Positions 1-9,834 are shown, counted from the stretch's first letter. The stretch is DNA of 64,000 nucleotides from Pelagibius sp. CAU 1746 (GCF_039839785.1 NZ_JBDOQT010000001.1:1302001-1366000); one strand, 5' to 3'. The notes: generated from the sequence alone by a model not told the origin. Translations and numbers: made by a program.

Positions 1-1449
1 GCGCTGGCGTTCTTCGCCTTTTTCCCCACCGCCTACCGCGGCTTGTCGGAACTGGGCCTCATTGCCGGTACCGGCATGTTCATCGCGCTGTTCCTGAACC
101 TTACCCTGCTGCCGGCGCTGATGCGCCTCCTGCCGGCGCCGGCGGGCGCGGTGCATCTGGGCCCGCTGGCGGCTGCCAGCGCCGCTCTGCAACGCCGCGC
201 CGGGCGCCACGCGGGGCTGCTGGCCGGCATCGGCGTGGCGCTGGCGCTGGCGGCGGCCTTCGCCGTGCCGCAGGCGCGCTTCGACGACGATCCCTTGAAC
301 CTGCGCGACCCGGACTCGCCCTCGGTGGCGGCGCTCTTGGAGCTGCTGGACGACCCGCGGGTTTCGCCCTACAGCGCCCAGGTGTTGGCTGACGGCTTGC
401 AGGCGGCGCGGGCCGAGGCGGCGCGCCTGGAAGCCCTGCCTGAGGTCGCGGCCGCCGTAACCCTGGACGCCTTCGTGCCGGCGGACCAGGCGGTGAAGCT
501 CGACATCATCGACCAGACCGCGCTGCTGCTCTCGCCGCTCTTCACCGCGCCGCCGCCGCTTCCCGCCCCCGACGGCGCCGAGCGCGCCGCGGCGCTGGAA
601 CGTTTGAAGGGCGCCCTGCGGTCGCCGCCGGCGGAGATCGCGGAGGAGGCGGCACGCCTTGCCGGCGCTCTCGACGGCCTCGGCTCCGTCACTCCGGCGC
701 AACTGGAGGCCGCCTGGCTGGGCGGTTTCGAGGCGGCCCTGAACCGCGTGCTGGACGCCCTGGAGGCGCAGCCGGTCACCCTCGGCGACCTGCCTGCGGA
801 GCTGCGGCGGCGTTACGAGGCCGCGGCGGGCCCCGAGAAAGGCAAGATGCTGATCGAGGTGATCCCGGAGGAAGACCTGCGCGATCCGGCGGCGCGCGAG
901 CGCTTCGTCGCGGCGGTGCAGGCCGAGGTGCCCAACGTCTCGGGCGTGCCGGTCACCATCGTCGAGGCGGGCTGGGCGGTGGTCACCGCCTTCGTGGAGG
1001 CGACGCTGCTGGCGCTTTGCGCGATTTCCCTGCTGCTGCTGCTGGTGCTGCGCTCGCCGCTCGACACCCTGCTGGTGCTGCTGCCGCTGTCGCTGGCGGC
1101 GCTGCTCACGGTCGCCGCGGGGGTGGTCTTCGACCTGCCCTTCAACTTCGCCAACGTCATCGTCCTGCCGCTGCTGCTCGGCCTCGGCGTCGACAGCGGC
1201 ATCCACTACGTGATGCGGGCGCGCGAGGAGAAGGCCGGAGCGGCCGCGGCGACGAACTCCACGCCGCGGGCGATCTTCCTCTCGGCCCTGACCACCCTGG
1301 CCTCCTTCGGGGCGCTGTCGATCTCGCAGCACCCGGGCACCGCCTCCATGGGCCTGCTGCTGACCGTGGCCATCGTCATCACCCTGATCTGCGTGCTGGC
1401 CTTCCTGCCGGCCCTTCTGGCGCTGGCCGGGCGGATGCCCAGGGGGTGA
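1..1449 (+). CDS. hpnN: Hopanoid-associated RND (MMPL-type) transporter, C-terminal part
   Basis: The reading frame is open from base 1, so the N-terminus lies outside the window; 482 residues are visible. They comprise the last helices of the first membrane bundle, a large periplasmic loop containing FDDDPLNLRDPDSPS, and a second bundle with the motif GLGVDSGIHYVMR. The FDDDPLNLRDP stretch and overall order resemble HpnN, the inner-membrane RND protein that moves hopanoids to the outer membrane; that role is known for the family and inferred here. No other hopanoid genes are in view. The gene ends 15 bp before a convergent small gene. Confidence 0.8.
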   Translation, partial: ALAFFAFFPTAYRGLSELGLIAGTGMFIALFLNLTLLPALMRLLPAPAGAVHLGPLAAASAALQRRAGRHAGLLAGIGVALALAAAFAVPQARFDDDPLNLRDPDSPSVAALLELLDDPRVSPYSAQVLADGLQAARAEAARLEALPEVAAAVTLDAFVPADQAVKLDIIDQTALLLSPLFTAPPPLPAPDGAERAAALERLKGALRSPPAEIAEEAARLAGALDGLGSVTPAQLEAAWLGGFEAALNRVLDALEAQPVTLGDLPAELRRRYEAAAGPEKGKMLIEVIPEEDLRDPAARERFVAAVQAEVPNVSGVPVTIVEAGWAVVTAFVEATLLALCAISLLLLLVLRSPLDTLLVLLPLSLAALLTVAAGVVFDLPFNFANVIVLPLLLGLGVDSGIHYVMRAREEKAGAAAATNSTPRAIFLSALTTLASFGALSISQHPGTASMGLLLTVAIVITLICVLAFLPALLALAGRMPRG

Positions 1450-1464
1450 AGGGGCCGGCCCCCT

Positions 1465-1827
1465 CTAGCCTTTGTTCAGCTTGGCGACGTCGATGTAGCC
1501 GACTTCGATGGCGTGGCGCAGCGCGGTGAAGGCGTCGCGGGCTTCCTCGTAGGTCCGGCGTTTATTCCGCAGCGCCTCGATGTCCTGCGGGTCCGGCTGG
1601 CCGCCCTGGCTGCACAGCTTGAAGGCGGCGTCCAGGTAGTCGGCGCGCAGGCGCGCCACCAGGGTGGCGAAGACGAAGGCCTTCTCGCGGTCCAGGTCGG
1701 GGATGCGCGCATGGATGATTTCCTGGTTGGCGGTGCGGATGCCCAGGTCCAGCTCGTTCATGAAGTGCTTCACCAGCTTCGACGCCTCGATTTCCGAGGC
1801 GAAGTGCGACGTGGCGTTTTGCGGCAT
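1465..1827 (-). CDS. Conserved hypothetical protein, small, helical
   Basis: A 120-residue soluble protein with no signal peptide or membrane segment. It is rich in charged helices, for example LDREKAFVFATLVARLRADY and NKRRTYEEARDAFTALRHAI, and probably folds as a helical bundle. I do not recognise a named domain. The ATG start is the first Met and no in-frame alternative looks better. It converges on hpnN with a 15-bp gap, so the two are not co-transcribed. A GC-rich self-complementary stretch (about 1450-1464) between the stops may help end both transcripts. Confidence 0.6.
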   Translation of the reverse strand: MPQNATSHFASEIEASKLVKHFMNELDLGIRTANQEIIHARIPDLDREKAFVFATLVARLRADYLDAAFKLCSQGGQPDPQDIEALRNKRRTYEEARDAFTALRHAIEVGYIDVAKLNKG

Positions 1828-2187
1828 GGGACGCGGTTCTCTCTGTGTTGCTGCCGGTCCAGGTATTCGCCCGGCCGCGCGGCAGTATTCGGCGGCCGCG
1901 GGCGAGGCGGCGGTTTAATTCCTGCGCTGCCGAAAATACCTCGTTAGGCTTAATCAGAGATTTAGCGTGGGTTTGGGACGGTTTCGTCTGCCCGAGAATT
2001 CTAAGGCCCGGCCGGGTCGGCGCGCGTTCTAATCCTGGGTTGAATATCGGATGGCGGCCGGAACGCCAGCATCCGGCCGGCGCGGGGCCTTCGGGTCGGC
2101 CGCAGAGGGGCGTTGCAGGGAGGCGGCGCTGGCGCTAAGTTGCGGCCCGCCCGGCCCGCTGTCTGCGGTTTCTGCGCCGGGCCCTGC
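1828..2187. other. Intergenic region before tRNA-Gln
   Basis: 360 bp between the divergent small gene and the tRNA. The part around 1910-2010 is visibly richer in A+T than its surroundings and could hold promoters in either direction, but I could not fix convincing -35/-10 pairs. Short open frames here have no ribosome-binding site or coding character. Confidence 0.4.
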
Positions 2188-2262
2188 TGGGGCGTAGCCA
2201 AGTGGTAAGGCACCGGTTTTTGGTACCGGCATTCGCAGGTTCGAATCCTGCCGCCCCAGCCA
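2188..2262 (+). tRNA. tRNA-Gln, anticodon TTG, CCA encoded
   Basis: The 7-bp acceptor stem pairs TGGGGCG (2188-2194) with CGCCCCA (2252-2258), followed by discriminator G and an encoded CCA (2260-2262). The anticodon stem CCGGT/ACCGG (2213-2217 with 2225-2229) encloses a seven-base loop with anticodon TTG at 2220-2222, reading Gln codons CAA and CAG. The T-arm carries GGTTCGAATCC. The D-loop contains the usual AGTGGTAAGGC. No other tRNA or rRNA is nearby. Confidence 0.97.
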
Positions 2263-2315
2263 ACTCTTCCCTTTTTCGCTCGAACTCAATTTCCGCCGCG
2301 GGGAACCGCGCCGCT

Positions 2316-2891
2316 TCAGCGGTTCGAACCGAGCGGAATGCCGGTCAGCGGGCAGGTCTGGACGTCGGTCGGCGGGAAGTCGCGTGTGGTCAGGTGGCTT
2401 GCCGTGCGCGGCCGGTCATAGCTCGTGGCGCCCAGGATCACCGAGACCGCGCCGTCGTCGCCGCGCAGCGGCAGCATGAGGCGCTCGACGCGCGAAACCT
2501 GATAGCCGTCGGCCAGGTGCACCACGCCCTCGGCGCGGACCAGGTGGCCGCCGTCCAGTACCGCTTCCCAGCGCGCCCGGAACATCTCCAGCGCTTGCGG
2601 GTTGAACAGGGCGGAGGTGTCGCTGCCGTGGCGGATGCCGCCGTGGATGCCGGCGATCGTCTCGCCGGCCAGGCGGTAGCGGTAGTGGCCGTCCGGATGG
2701 CGCTCCAGCAGCCAGGCGATGTTCAGAAGGTCCCGGAACTGGGCCGGGTCGACGGCGCTGCGGTGAGGGACCGGGTCGTCCTGGCGCAGGGCCAGCCAAT
2801 GCCGGATCAGATTCTCGAAGCGCGGATCTTCGAAGCCGGAGAGGAAGCGGTCCAGTTCCAGTTCGTTGCATTTGGCGTCATCGATCTGCAT
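2316..2891 (-). CDS. PAS-domain protein (PAS_5-like)
   Basis: A 191-residue protein with an alphaproteobacterial PAS_5-like sensor region, including LNIAWLLERHPDGHYRYRLA followed by GE and a conserved IHGGIRHGSDTSALF stretch. It lacks any kinase, cyclase or DNA-binding domain, so it is a stand-alone sensor or adaptor of unknown partner. An upstream GTG (2921) would add ten residues; the ATG at 2891 was preferred because conservation starts soon after it. A perfect TTAA-N7-TTAA box lies about 60 bp upstream, suggesting control by the cell-cycle regulator CtrA. Confidence 0.75.
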   Translation of the reverse strand: MQIDDAKCNELELDRFLSGFEDPRFENLIRHWLALRQDDPVPHRSAVDPAQFRDLLNIAWLLERHPDGHYRYRLAGETIAGIHGGIRHGSDTSALFNPQALEMFRARWEAVLDGGHLVRAEGVVHLADGYQVSRVERLMLPLRGDDGAVSVILGATSYDRPRTASHLTTRDFPPTDVQTCPLTGIPLGSNR

Positions 2892-2951
2892 TCCGCCCCA
2901 ATCCCCTGTCAACTCACACAATTATTTGTGCAATAAAGTAGTGGGGCGGCA

Positions 2952-2966
2952 TTAACGTTGCGTTAA
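2952..2966 (-). promoter_or_regulatory. CtrA-type box TTAA-N7-TTAA
   Basis: TTAACGTTGCGTTAA matches the CtrA consensus TTAA-N7-TTAA exactly, and with its flanks it is a perfect inverted repeat (ATTAACG-TTG-CGTTAAT, 2951-2967). On the minus strand it sits where a -35 element would be. A TTTATT stretch follows about 15 bp downstream towards the PAS gene and could be the -10. Binding by CtrA is inferred. Confidence 0.55.
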
Positions 2967-3027
2967 TCCGTTGCGGATCGAACTTGCCTGCGACGGCTGC
3001 CGGGGCGATGAGAGACGGCTCGGATCG

Positions 3028-3324
3028 CTATGTGAAGCGCGCCTTGAACTCCACCTCGACGAAGGCGAAGTCGCTGCCCGAGGCGTTGATGACGTTGTGC
3101 TCGACGCCGGCGCGGCGGAAGTAGGAGACCCCGGCGGTCAGTTCGGAGAGGCTCTCCTTGCCCTCCTTGTCGACGATCTTCAGCCTGCCGGAGGCCAGCG
3201 GCACCACCACGTAGTCGTAGTCGTGGCGGTGAAAGCCGGTCTCCGCGCCCGCTGCGAAGGACCAGCGCGTCACCCGCGCGATGTCGTTGTCTTCCTGGAT
3301 GTCGCCTTGCGCCTGCTCCGTCAT
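3028..3324 (-). CDS. Small single-domain cupin protein
   Basis: A 98-residue cupin fold. The first metal motif includes HRHDYDYVVVPLASGRLKI (from about residue 33) and the second half carries GVEHNVINASGSDFAFVE (from about residue 72). The His residues could bind a divalent metal. Small free-standing cupins of this type are often of unknown substrate, and no neighbour suggests one. It lies between the PAS gene and the MFS permease on the same strand, but the roughly 100-bp gaps argue for separate transcription. Confidence 0.7.
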   Translation of the reverse strand: MTEQAQGDIQEDNDIARVTRWSFAAGAETGFHRHDYDYVVVPLASGRLKIVDKEGKESLSELTAGVSYFRRAGVEHNVINASGSDFAFVEVEFKARFT

Positions 3325-3421
3325 CTGTCCTCCTCGCTCCTCAACGTTGCGAATTCAGCTTATCGCGTTTTCAGGTGGCGCGGAGGGCCAACGGCTTGGC
3401 GCCGATGGGGGCAGGCGGGGG

Positions 3422-4672
3422 CTACTCCGCCGCCGCCGCCGCTGGCGCGGCGGCGGGCACGCGGCCCAGCAGGACCTCGTGGCCCGGCTGCGGGTGGCGC
3501 GGCACGTTGAACGCCATGATGAGCGAGCAGGCGGCCATGGCGCTGCCGGCCAGGAAGACGGCGGCCGGGGAGACCAGCCAGAGGAAGCCGAAGGCCGCCG
3601 GGATCACCACCGCCGCGATGTGGTTGATGGTGAAGCTGACGCCGGCGGTGGAGGCGATGTCCGCCGGGTCGGCGATCTTCTGGAAGTAGGTCTTGATGGC
3701 GATGGCCAGGGCGAAGAACAAGTGGTCGACCACGTAGAGCCCGGCGGCCAGCGTCGCGTTCTCGACGAAGGCGTAGGCGGTGAAGACGCCGATCAGGCCG
3801 ATGTACTCGAAGACCAGCGCCTTGCGCTCGCCGATGCGCCCGATGAGGCGGCCGATCTTCGGCGCCAGCCAGATGTTGATGGCCGAGTTCAGCAGGAACA
3901 GCAGGGCGATGGCGCCGACGTCGTAGCCGAACTTCTCCACCATGAGGAAGCCGGCGAAGACGATGAAGATCTGCCGGCGCGCGCCGGACATGAAAGTAAG
4001 CGCGTAGTAGAGCCAGTAGCGCTTGCGCAGCACCATGTGCTTGTGCTGCTCGACCGGCTGCTTGAACTGCGGAAAGCCGAGCCAGGCGACCAGGGCGATG
4101 GCCGCCGTGGCGCCGCCGCCGATGAGATAGATCCAGAGGTAGTCCATCGCCAGCAGATCGCTGGTGAACCACACCAGGGCATAGACCACGATGGAGGTGA
4201 TGGAGCCGGCGGCGATCAGGCGGCCCAGGGTCTCCGGCGCGCGGACCTTGTCGATCCACTGCAGCGAGAGCGAGATCTGCAGCGTCTCGTAGTAGTGATA
4301 GCCCAGCGACATGACCACGGTGGTGACGTAGATGCCGAGCACCGAGGGGAAGAAGCCGGTGGCCGCGGTGCCGAGGCCCAGCAGCAACAGAGAGAAAATC
4401 GCCAGGCGCTGCTCGCGGATCAGCAGCAGCAGGAAGACCACGCCGAAGGCCAGGAAGCCCGGCACCTCGCGCAGCGACTGCATCATGCCGATCTCGACGC
4501 CGGTGAAGGCCGCGCGCTCGTAGGCGAAGTTGTTGATCAGCGCCTGCCAGGTGGCGAAGCTGAGCGGCACCGCCGCCGCCATGAGCAGCAGCAGCACTTC
4601 GGGCCGGCGCCAGCGGGCCAGGAGGGAGGGGGCGGAATCGGGCGACGGGGTCGTGGGGGCGTTCATGGTCAT
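3422..4672 (-). CDS. Major facilitator superfamily permease
   Basis: A 416-residue inner-membrane protein with about twelve predicted helices, starting with LLLLMAAAVPLSFATWQALI. A basic loop containing KIGRLIGRIGERKALVF occupies the middle of the protein, where MFS conserved loops occur. The substrate is not evident. The ATG at 4672 is followed by a second ATG at 4666, and either could be used; an upstream extension would run through the divergent araC-type gene and is rejected. The tail is Ala-rich. Divergence from an AraC regulator with 54 bp between the starts suggests the regulator controls this exporter or importer. Confidence 0.85.
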   Translation of the reverse strand: MTMNAPTTPSPDSAPSLLARWRRPEVLLLLMAAAVPLSFATWQALINNFAYERAAFTGVEIGMMQSLREVPGFLAFGVVFLLLLIREQRLAIFSLLLLGLGTAATGFFPSVLGIYVTTVVMSLGYHYYETLQISLSLQWIDKVRAPETLGRLIAAGSITSIVVYALVWFTSDLLAMDYLWIYLIGGGATAAIALVAWLGFPQFKQPVEQHKHMVLRKRYWLYYALTFMSGARRQIFIVFAGFLMVEKFGYDVGAIALLFLLNSAINIWLAPKIGRLIGRIGERKALVFEYIGLIGVFTAYAFVENATLAAGLYVVDHLFFALAIAIKTYFQKIADPADIASTAGVSFTINHIAAVVIPAAFGFLWLVSPAAVFLAGSAMAACSLIMAFNVPRHPQPGHEVLLGRVPAAAPAAAAAE

Positions 4673-4688
4673 GGGCCCTGATATAGCC

Positions 4689-4726
4689 TTCACGCAGACG
4701 TCCGTCTTTCTGTATAATGCCAAGCA
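4689..4726 (+). promoter_or_regulatory. Promoter of the AraC-type gene with embedded dyad; probably leaderless
   Basis: TTCACG (4689-4694) and a consensus TATAAT (4713-4718) are separated by 18 bp, and the ATG of the AraC-type gene follows only 8 bp after the -10. Transcription would begin at or next to the start codon, giving a leaderless mRNA. No Shine-Dalgarno sequence is present. A perfect inverted repeat AGACG-TC-CGTCT (4696-4707) lies inside the spacer and could be an operator. Confidence 0.6.
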
Positions 4727-5596
4727 ATGACGGAAAACGGACAAAACAGGCCGGCGACCAGGAGCAAGGCGCAGGGGCTCGAGGTTGGAGCCTCGGACCA
4801 CCGCCACTTTGCGCCGCTGCCCGACCACCCCGGCAACCTGGACGACCCGGCACGCCCCGTGGCGCCGCTGGCCATCGACTACGCCGGCGCTTCGCTGCGC
4901 CCCTGGCATCACCACAAGCGCGGCCAGCTGCTCTATGCCGACGAGGGCGTCATGCAGGTGGGCACGGATGCTGGCACCTGGGTTGTGGCGCCGGAGCAGG
5001 CGGTCTGGATGCCGCCGGGCGTCGAGCACCAGGTCGGCCACCGCACCGGGGTGGCGATGCGCACCCTCTACATCGACCCGCAGGTGGCCAGGGAACTGCC
5101 GGAGGACTGCTGCGTGGTGGCGGTACCGGCGCTGCTGCGCCAGCTCATCCTGCGCGCCATGGAGGTCGGCCTCGACTACGTCCCCGGCAGCGCCGGGGCG
5201 CGGCTCATGGCGGTGATCCTGGACGAGCTGCGCCGGCTGAAGCCCGAGCCGCTGCACCTGCCGCACCCGCGCGATCCGCGCCTGAAGAAGATCACCGAGG
5301 CCCTGCTGGCCGAGCCCGCCGACGGCCGCGCCCTGGCCGACTGGGCGCGGGACTCCGGCGCCAGCGAGCGCACCCTGGCCCGCCTCTTCGTGAAGGAGTG
5401 CGGCATGACCTTCGGCGCCTGGCGCGAGCGCCTGCGCCTCACCCAGGCGGTGGCGCGCCTGGCCGAAGGCGAGGCGGTGACCGCCGTCGCCTACGACCTC
5501 GGCTATCAGAGCCCCAGCGCCTTCATCGCCATGTTCAAGCGCAGCCTCGGCGACACGCCGGGACGGTATCTGAGGAAGGCGGGGGCGGAGGGGTAG
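4727..5596 (+). CDS. AraC-family transcriptional regulator with N-terminal cupin
   Basis: A 289-residue regulator. Residues about 40-150 form an AraC-type cupin sensing domain (WHHHKRGQLLYADEGVMQV and WMPPGVEHQV). Residues about 190-288 form the double helix-turn-helix with LADWARDSGASERTLARLF and VAYDLGYQSPSAFIAMFKRS, the conserved second-HTH signature. Its ligand is unknown. It is divergent from the MFS permease and likely regulates it. The start is placed at the only upstream ATG, directly downstream of a TATAAT, which implies leaderless translation. Confidence 0.88.
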   Translation: MTENGQNRPATRSKAQGLEVGASDHRHFAPLPDHPGNLDDPARPVAPLAIDYAGASLRPWHHHKRGQLLYADEGVMQVGTDAGTWVVAPEQAVWMPPGVEHQVGHRTGVAMRTLYIDPQVARELPEDCCVVAVPALLRQLILRAMEVGLDYVPGSAGARLMAVILDELRRLKPEPLHLPHPRDPRLKKITEALLAEPADGRALADWARDSGASERTLARLFVKECGMTFGAWRERLRLTQAVARLAEGEAVTAVAYDLGYQSPSAFIAMFKRSLGDTPGRYLRKAGAEG

Positions 5597-5622
5597 AGCG
5601 CTGGCCAGGCCGCTTCTCGCTT

Positions 5623-5705
5623 GTCACCCTCGGGCTTGACCCGAGGGTCCATGGATCAGGCGTCTCGATCCCTCCATGGATGCTCGGATCGAGTCCGAGC
5701 ATGAC
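5623..5705. repeat. Composite palindromic repeat, two-hairpin form
   Basis: The element reads GTC, a 23-bp hairpin (5626-5648, arms ACCCTCGGG, 5-nt loop), CCATGG (5649-5654), a 19-bp spacer, CCATGG (5674-5679), a second 23-bp hairpin (5680-5702, arms ATGCTCGGA, 5-nt loop), then GAC. The same order is found at 27846-27931. Solo hairpins occur at 10393-10421 (within 10385-10429) and 51607-51632. The two hairpins have different arm sequences but the same arm and loop lengths. Confidence 0.8.
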
Positions 5706-5804
5706 GATAGAACTTGTGGCGCGGGCGTTGCGTGCGTCTGCGTGCTTGCACTTCCGCGCCGCCTGTGGCGCTTTGCCCTTGGAATAAGCTACGGAGACAT
5801 CGCC

Positions 5805-6206
5805 ATGGCCTTCACCCCCAAGAACATCGACCACGTGGTGGTCTGCGTCAGCGACCTGGACCGCGCCTTGAAGTTCTATTGCGATGTCCTGGGCTGCACC
5901 GAGGAGCGGCGGGTCGAGCGCATCGGCCTCATCCAGCTCCGCGCCGGGGCCTCGATGATCGACCTGCAGCTCGTGAAGCCGGCGCCGGAGGACAGCGAGT
6001 TCTCCGGGCCGACCAAGAACATGGACCACTTCGCCCTGCGCATCGAGCCCTTCGACCCGAAAACCCTGCTCAGCCACCTGGCCGACCACGGCATCGACGC
6101 CGGCGAGGTGGTGCAGCGCTACGGCGCCGAGGGCGACGGCCCCTCGGTCTACATCGACGACCCCGACGGCAACACGATCGAACTCAAAGGGCCGGCGGGC
6201 GGCTGA
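5805..6206 (+). CDS. VOC (glyoxalase/bleomycin-resistance) family protein
   Basis: A 133-residue single VOC module. It starts with IDHVVVCVSDLDRALKFYCD, carries a central DHFALRI, and ends in YIDDPDGNTIELKG. The His and terminal Glu are the usual metal ligands of the fold. The substrate cannot be read from sequence; family members include glyoxalases, dioxygenases and resistance proteins. The ATG at 5805 has GGAG about 8 bp upstream; a longer frame starting in the repeat element is rejected. Its stop is one base from the stop of the convergent methyltransferase gene. Confidence 0.82.
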   Translation: MAFTPKNIDHVVVCVSDLDRALKFYCDVLGCTEERRVERIGLIQLRAGASMIDLQLVKPAPEDSEFSGPTKNMDHFALRIEPFDPKTLLSHLADHGIDAGEVVQRYGAEGDGPSVYIDDPDGNTIELKGPAGG

Positions 6207-6207
6207 G

Positions 6208-7011
6208 TCAACCCTCCCTTCGTCCCACCATCACATAGCTGAGCGGCAGCTGCTGGGGCTGGTTCTCCAGGTGGCTGTGGTTGCCGACGTCGTGGGGCAG
6301 CTCTTCGAAGTCTTCGATGGCGAAGCCGGCGCGCAGCACGCCCATCACCACGTCGCTCATCTTGTGGAAGGTCCAGAAGAAGGCCGTCGACGCGTAGTCC
6401 TCGTTGCGCCAGTAGTCGAGGCCGTTATCGCTGCGGTAGGGCTCTTGCCGGAAGTAGGACTCGTCGGCCACGGGCGGCAGGCGCTTGTCGCGGTCGTCGT
6501 ACATGTTGAGGATCGGGTGGCTCTCGTAGATCACCAGGTGTCCGCCGGGCTTGAGGAGGCGCCGCGCGGTGGCGAAGAACTCGGCCAGGTCGGGCATCCA
6601 GCCCAGTACGCCGATGGTGACCATAGCGATGTCGAAGCGGCCGTCGTAGCTTGCCGGGATCTTGGCGATCTCCGTCCGCACCAGTTCGGCCGCGATGCCG
6701 CCGGCGGCGGCCAGTTCGCGCCCCTGGTCGAGGAAAGCCTCGGAGAAGTCGAAGCCGGTGAGGCTTGCGGCGCCGAGGTTCTTCACGGAGAGCAGCTCGC
6801 GCGCGTTGTTGCAGCACAGCTGCGCCACCGCCTTGTCCGCCAGGCCGAGACTCTGGAGGCGGCCGGTCAGGGTTGCGTCCAGCACCGAGAAGCCGGGCCG
6901 CGCGAAACCCGCCAGCAGCCTGGCGTACTGGTCGTGGCTGCGGTGGCGCTCGGCGGCTTCGTCCCAGGACGCCTTGTTGGCGGCTGTGATTTGATCTTTG
7001 CTGGGAGGCAT
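6208..7011 (-). CDS. Class I SAM-dependent methyltransferase
   Basis: A 267-residue protein with a Rossmann-type methyltransferase core: VAQLCCNNARELLSVKNLGA at the SAM site, LTGFDFSEAFLDQGRELA as the acidic second strand, and RRLLKPGGHLVIYESHP as motif post-III. The Cys-Cys-Asn-Asn variant of motif I occurs in a group of uncharacterised methyltransferases. The ATG at 7011 follows GGAAGAA. A longer frame into the upstream region is rejected. The gene is divergent from egtB, with 303 bp between starts, but nothing shows that it belongs to ergothioneine synthesis. Confidence 0.8.
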   Translation of the reverse strand: MPPSKDQITAANKASWDEAAERHRSHDQYARLLAGFARPGFSVLDATLTGRLQSLGLADKAVAQLCCNNARELLSVKNLGAASLTGFDFSEAFLDQGRELAAAGGIAAELVRTEIAKIPASYDGRFDIAMVTIGVLGWMPDLAEFFATARRLLKPGGHLVIYESHPILNMYDDRDKRLPPVADESYFRQEPYRSDNGLDYWRNEDYASTAFFWTFHKMSDVVMGVLRAGFAIEDFEELPHDVGNHSHLENQPQQLPLSYVMVGRREG

Positions 7012-7314
7012 GGCGGTTCTTCCGGTGCTGCGCGGCGGCGCCGAGGGTACTGCTGCCGCGGCAGCGACGCCAGAACATAAAGGTGGCACGGAACTGTCAC
7101 AGCGGGGTCCTGGTGCGCGTGTCATATGCGTGAACGACGCTTCTCCTGACCGCATGTTGTCAGTTGACTGGCGCCACCGACGAAAATGTGAACGGCGCCC
7201 CCCTTCACCTCGGCGCGCGGCTCCCCATAATGGTCTTCCATGACCCGTTGGCCGACGAGCCGCACCCTTTCTCCACCCCTTGTGTGATCTTCATCGACAT
7301 CTCAGGAGCCGAGC
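7012..7314. other. Divergent control region of the methyltransferase and egtB
   Basis: 303 bp containing the start signals of both genes: GGAAGAA before the methyltransferase and CAGGAG (7303-7308) before egtB. TTGACT at 7164-7169 is a possible -35 for egtB, but its -10 is poor. No clear operator or terminator is visible. Confidence 0.35.
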
Positions 7315-8672
<1,358 letters not shown>

Positions 8673-8673
<1 letters not shown>

Positions 8674-9641
8674 TGGGCGTGCTGCACAAGCTGGAGAGCT
8701 TCGTCGAAGCCGGGGCGGCGGGCGACGGCGAGTTCCGCGACGCCGTGCTGCGCGGCCTGGCGCGCCGCCCCAAGGCGCTGGAGCCGAAGTTCTTCTACGA
8801 CGAGCGCGGTTCGCAGCTCTTCGACGCCATCACCGAGCTGGAGGAATACTACCCGACGCGGGCGGAGACGGCGGCGCTGCGCGCTCATGCGGCGGCGATC
8901 GCCGCCTTCGTGGGGGAAGGCGCGAGCCTCGTCGAGTTCGGCAGCGGCTCCTCGGTGAAGACCCGCCTGCTGCTGGACAGCCTGCGGAACCTGCAGTGCT
9001 ACGTGCCGATCGACATCTCCGGCGCGCACCTGCAGCGCGCGGCGGCGAGGCTCGCCGCCGATTACGCCCTGCCGGTCGTCCCGGTGCACGCCGACTACAG
9101 CAGCGCCTTCACCCTGCCGGCGGCGGTGCCGGCGGCGGGGCGGGTGGGCTTTTTTCCCGGCTCGACCATCGGCAATTTCGATCCGCCGGCGGCCGCCGCC
9201 TTCCTGCGCCGGGCGCGTGACCTTCTGGGCCCGGGCGCCCGCTTCATCGTCGGCGTCGACCTGCAGAAGGACGAGGCGCGGCTCATTGCCGCCTACGGCG
9301 ATGCCGCGGGCGTTACGGCGGCCTTCAACCTCAATCTCCTGCAGCGCATCAACCGCGAGCTGGAAGGCACTTTCGATCTTGCGGCCTTCCGCCACGAGGC
9401 GCGCTACGACTCCGCTCTGGGGCGCATCGAGATGCACCTGGTGAGCCGCGCCGACCAGGCGGCCGCCGTCGCCGGCCGCTCCTTCGGCTTCGCCGCCGGC
9501 GAGTCCATCCACACGGAGAGCTCCTACAAGTACACGCTGGAGGCCTTCGCCGAACTGGCGCGGCAAGGCGGGTGGCGCAGCGAGGCGCAGTGGCTGGACC
9601 CCGAGGGCCTCTTCAGCCTGCACGGCCTGATCGCGGCCTAG
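8673..9641 (+). CDS. egtD: L-histidine N-alpha-methyltransferase EgtD
   Basis: A 322-residue SAM-dependent enzyme that trimethylates histidine to hercynine, the substrate of EgtB. It has LEPKFFYDERGSQLFDAITE (from about residue 36), the SAM motif EFGSGSSVKTRLLL (residues 88-101) and FFPGSTIGNFDP, all hallmarks of EgtD. Length is normal for the family. It overlaps egtB by one base (TGATG). No egtA, egtC or egtE homologue is in the window, so the remaining steps must be encoded elsewhere or done by other enzymes. Confidence 0.94.
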
Positions 9642-9834
9642 CGGCGCCGGGCCTAGCGGCCGCGGGCCGGGCAGGGCCCGCCGGTCAGGGGCGCGCGCTC
9701 GCTGTCCTCGCTTGGGCCGGACTGGCGGGCGGCGGGGGAAAGCGACTATAGTCCGCGCCTCGGCGGAGCTGACCATGCGGCAGACGCGCGCTCGGGGACT
9801 CAGCCGATCGAGCCTGCGGTGCGAGAGGGGTTTT

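Noticed and set aside
1450-1464. GC-rich palindrome between hpnN and the next gene as a terminator
   Set aside because: No loop and no T-run; could be chance in GC-rich DNA.
4672-5266. N-terminal extension of the MFS permease through the AraC-type gene
   Set aside because: The extension has no conservation or membrane character and runs antisense to a recognisable regulator; start placed at 4672.
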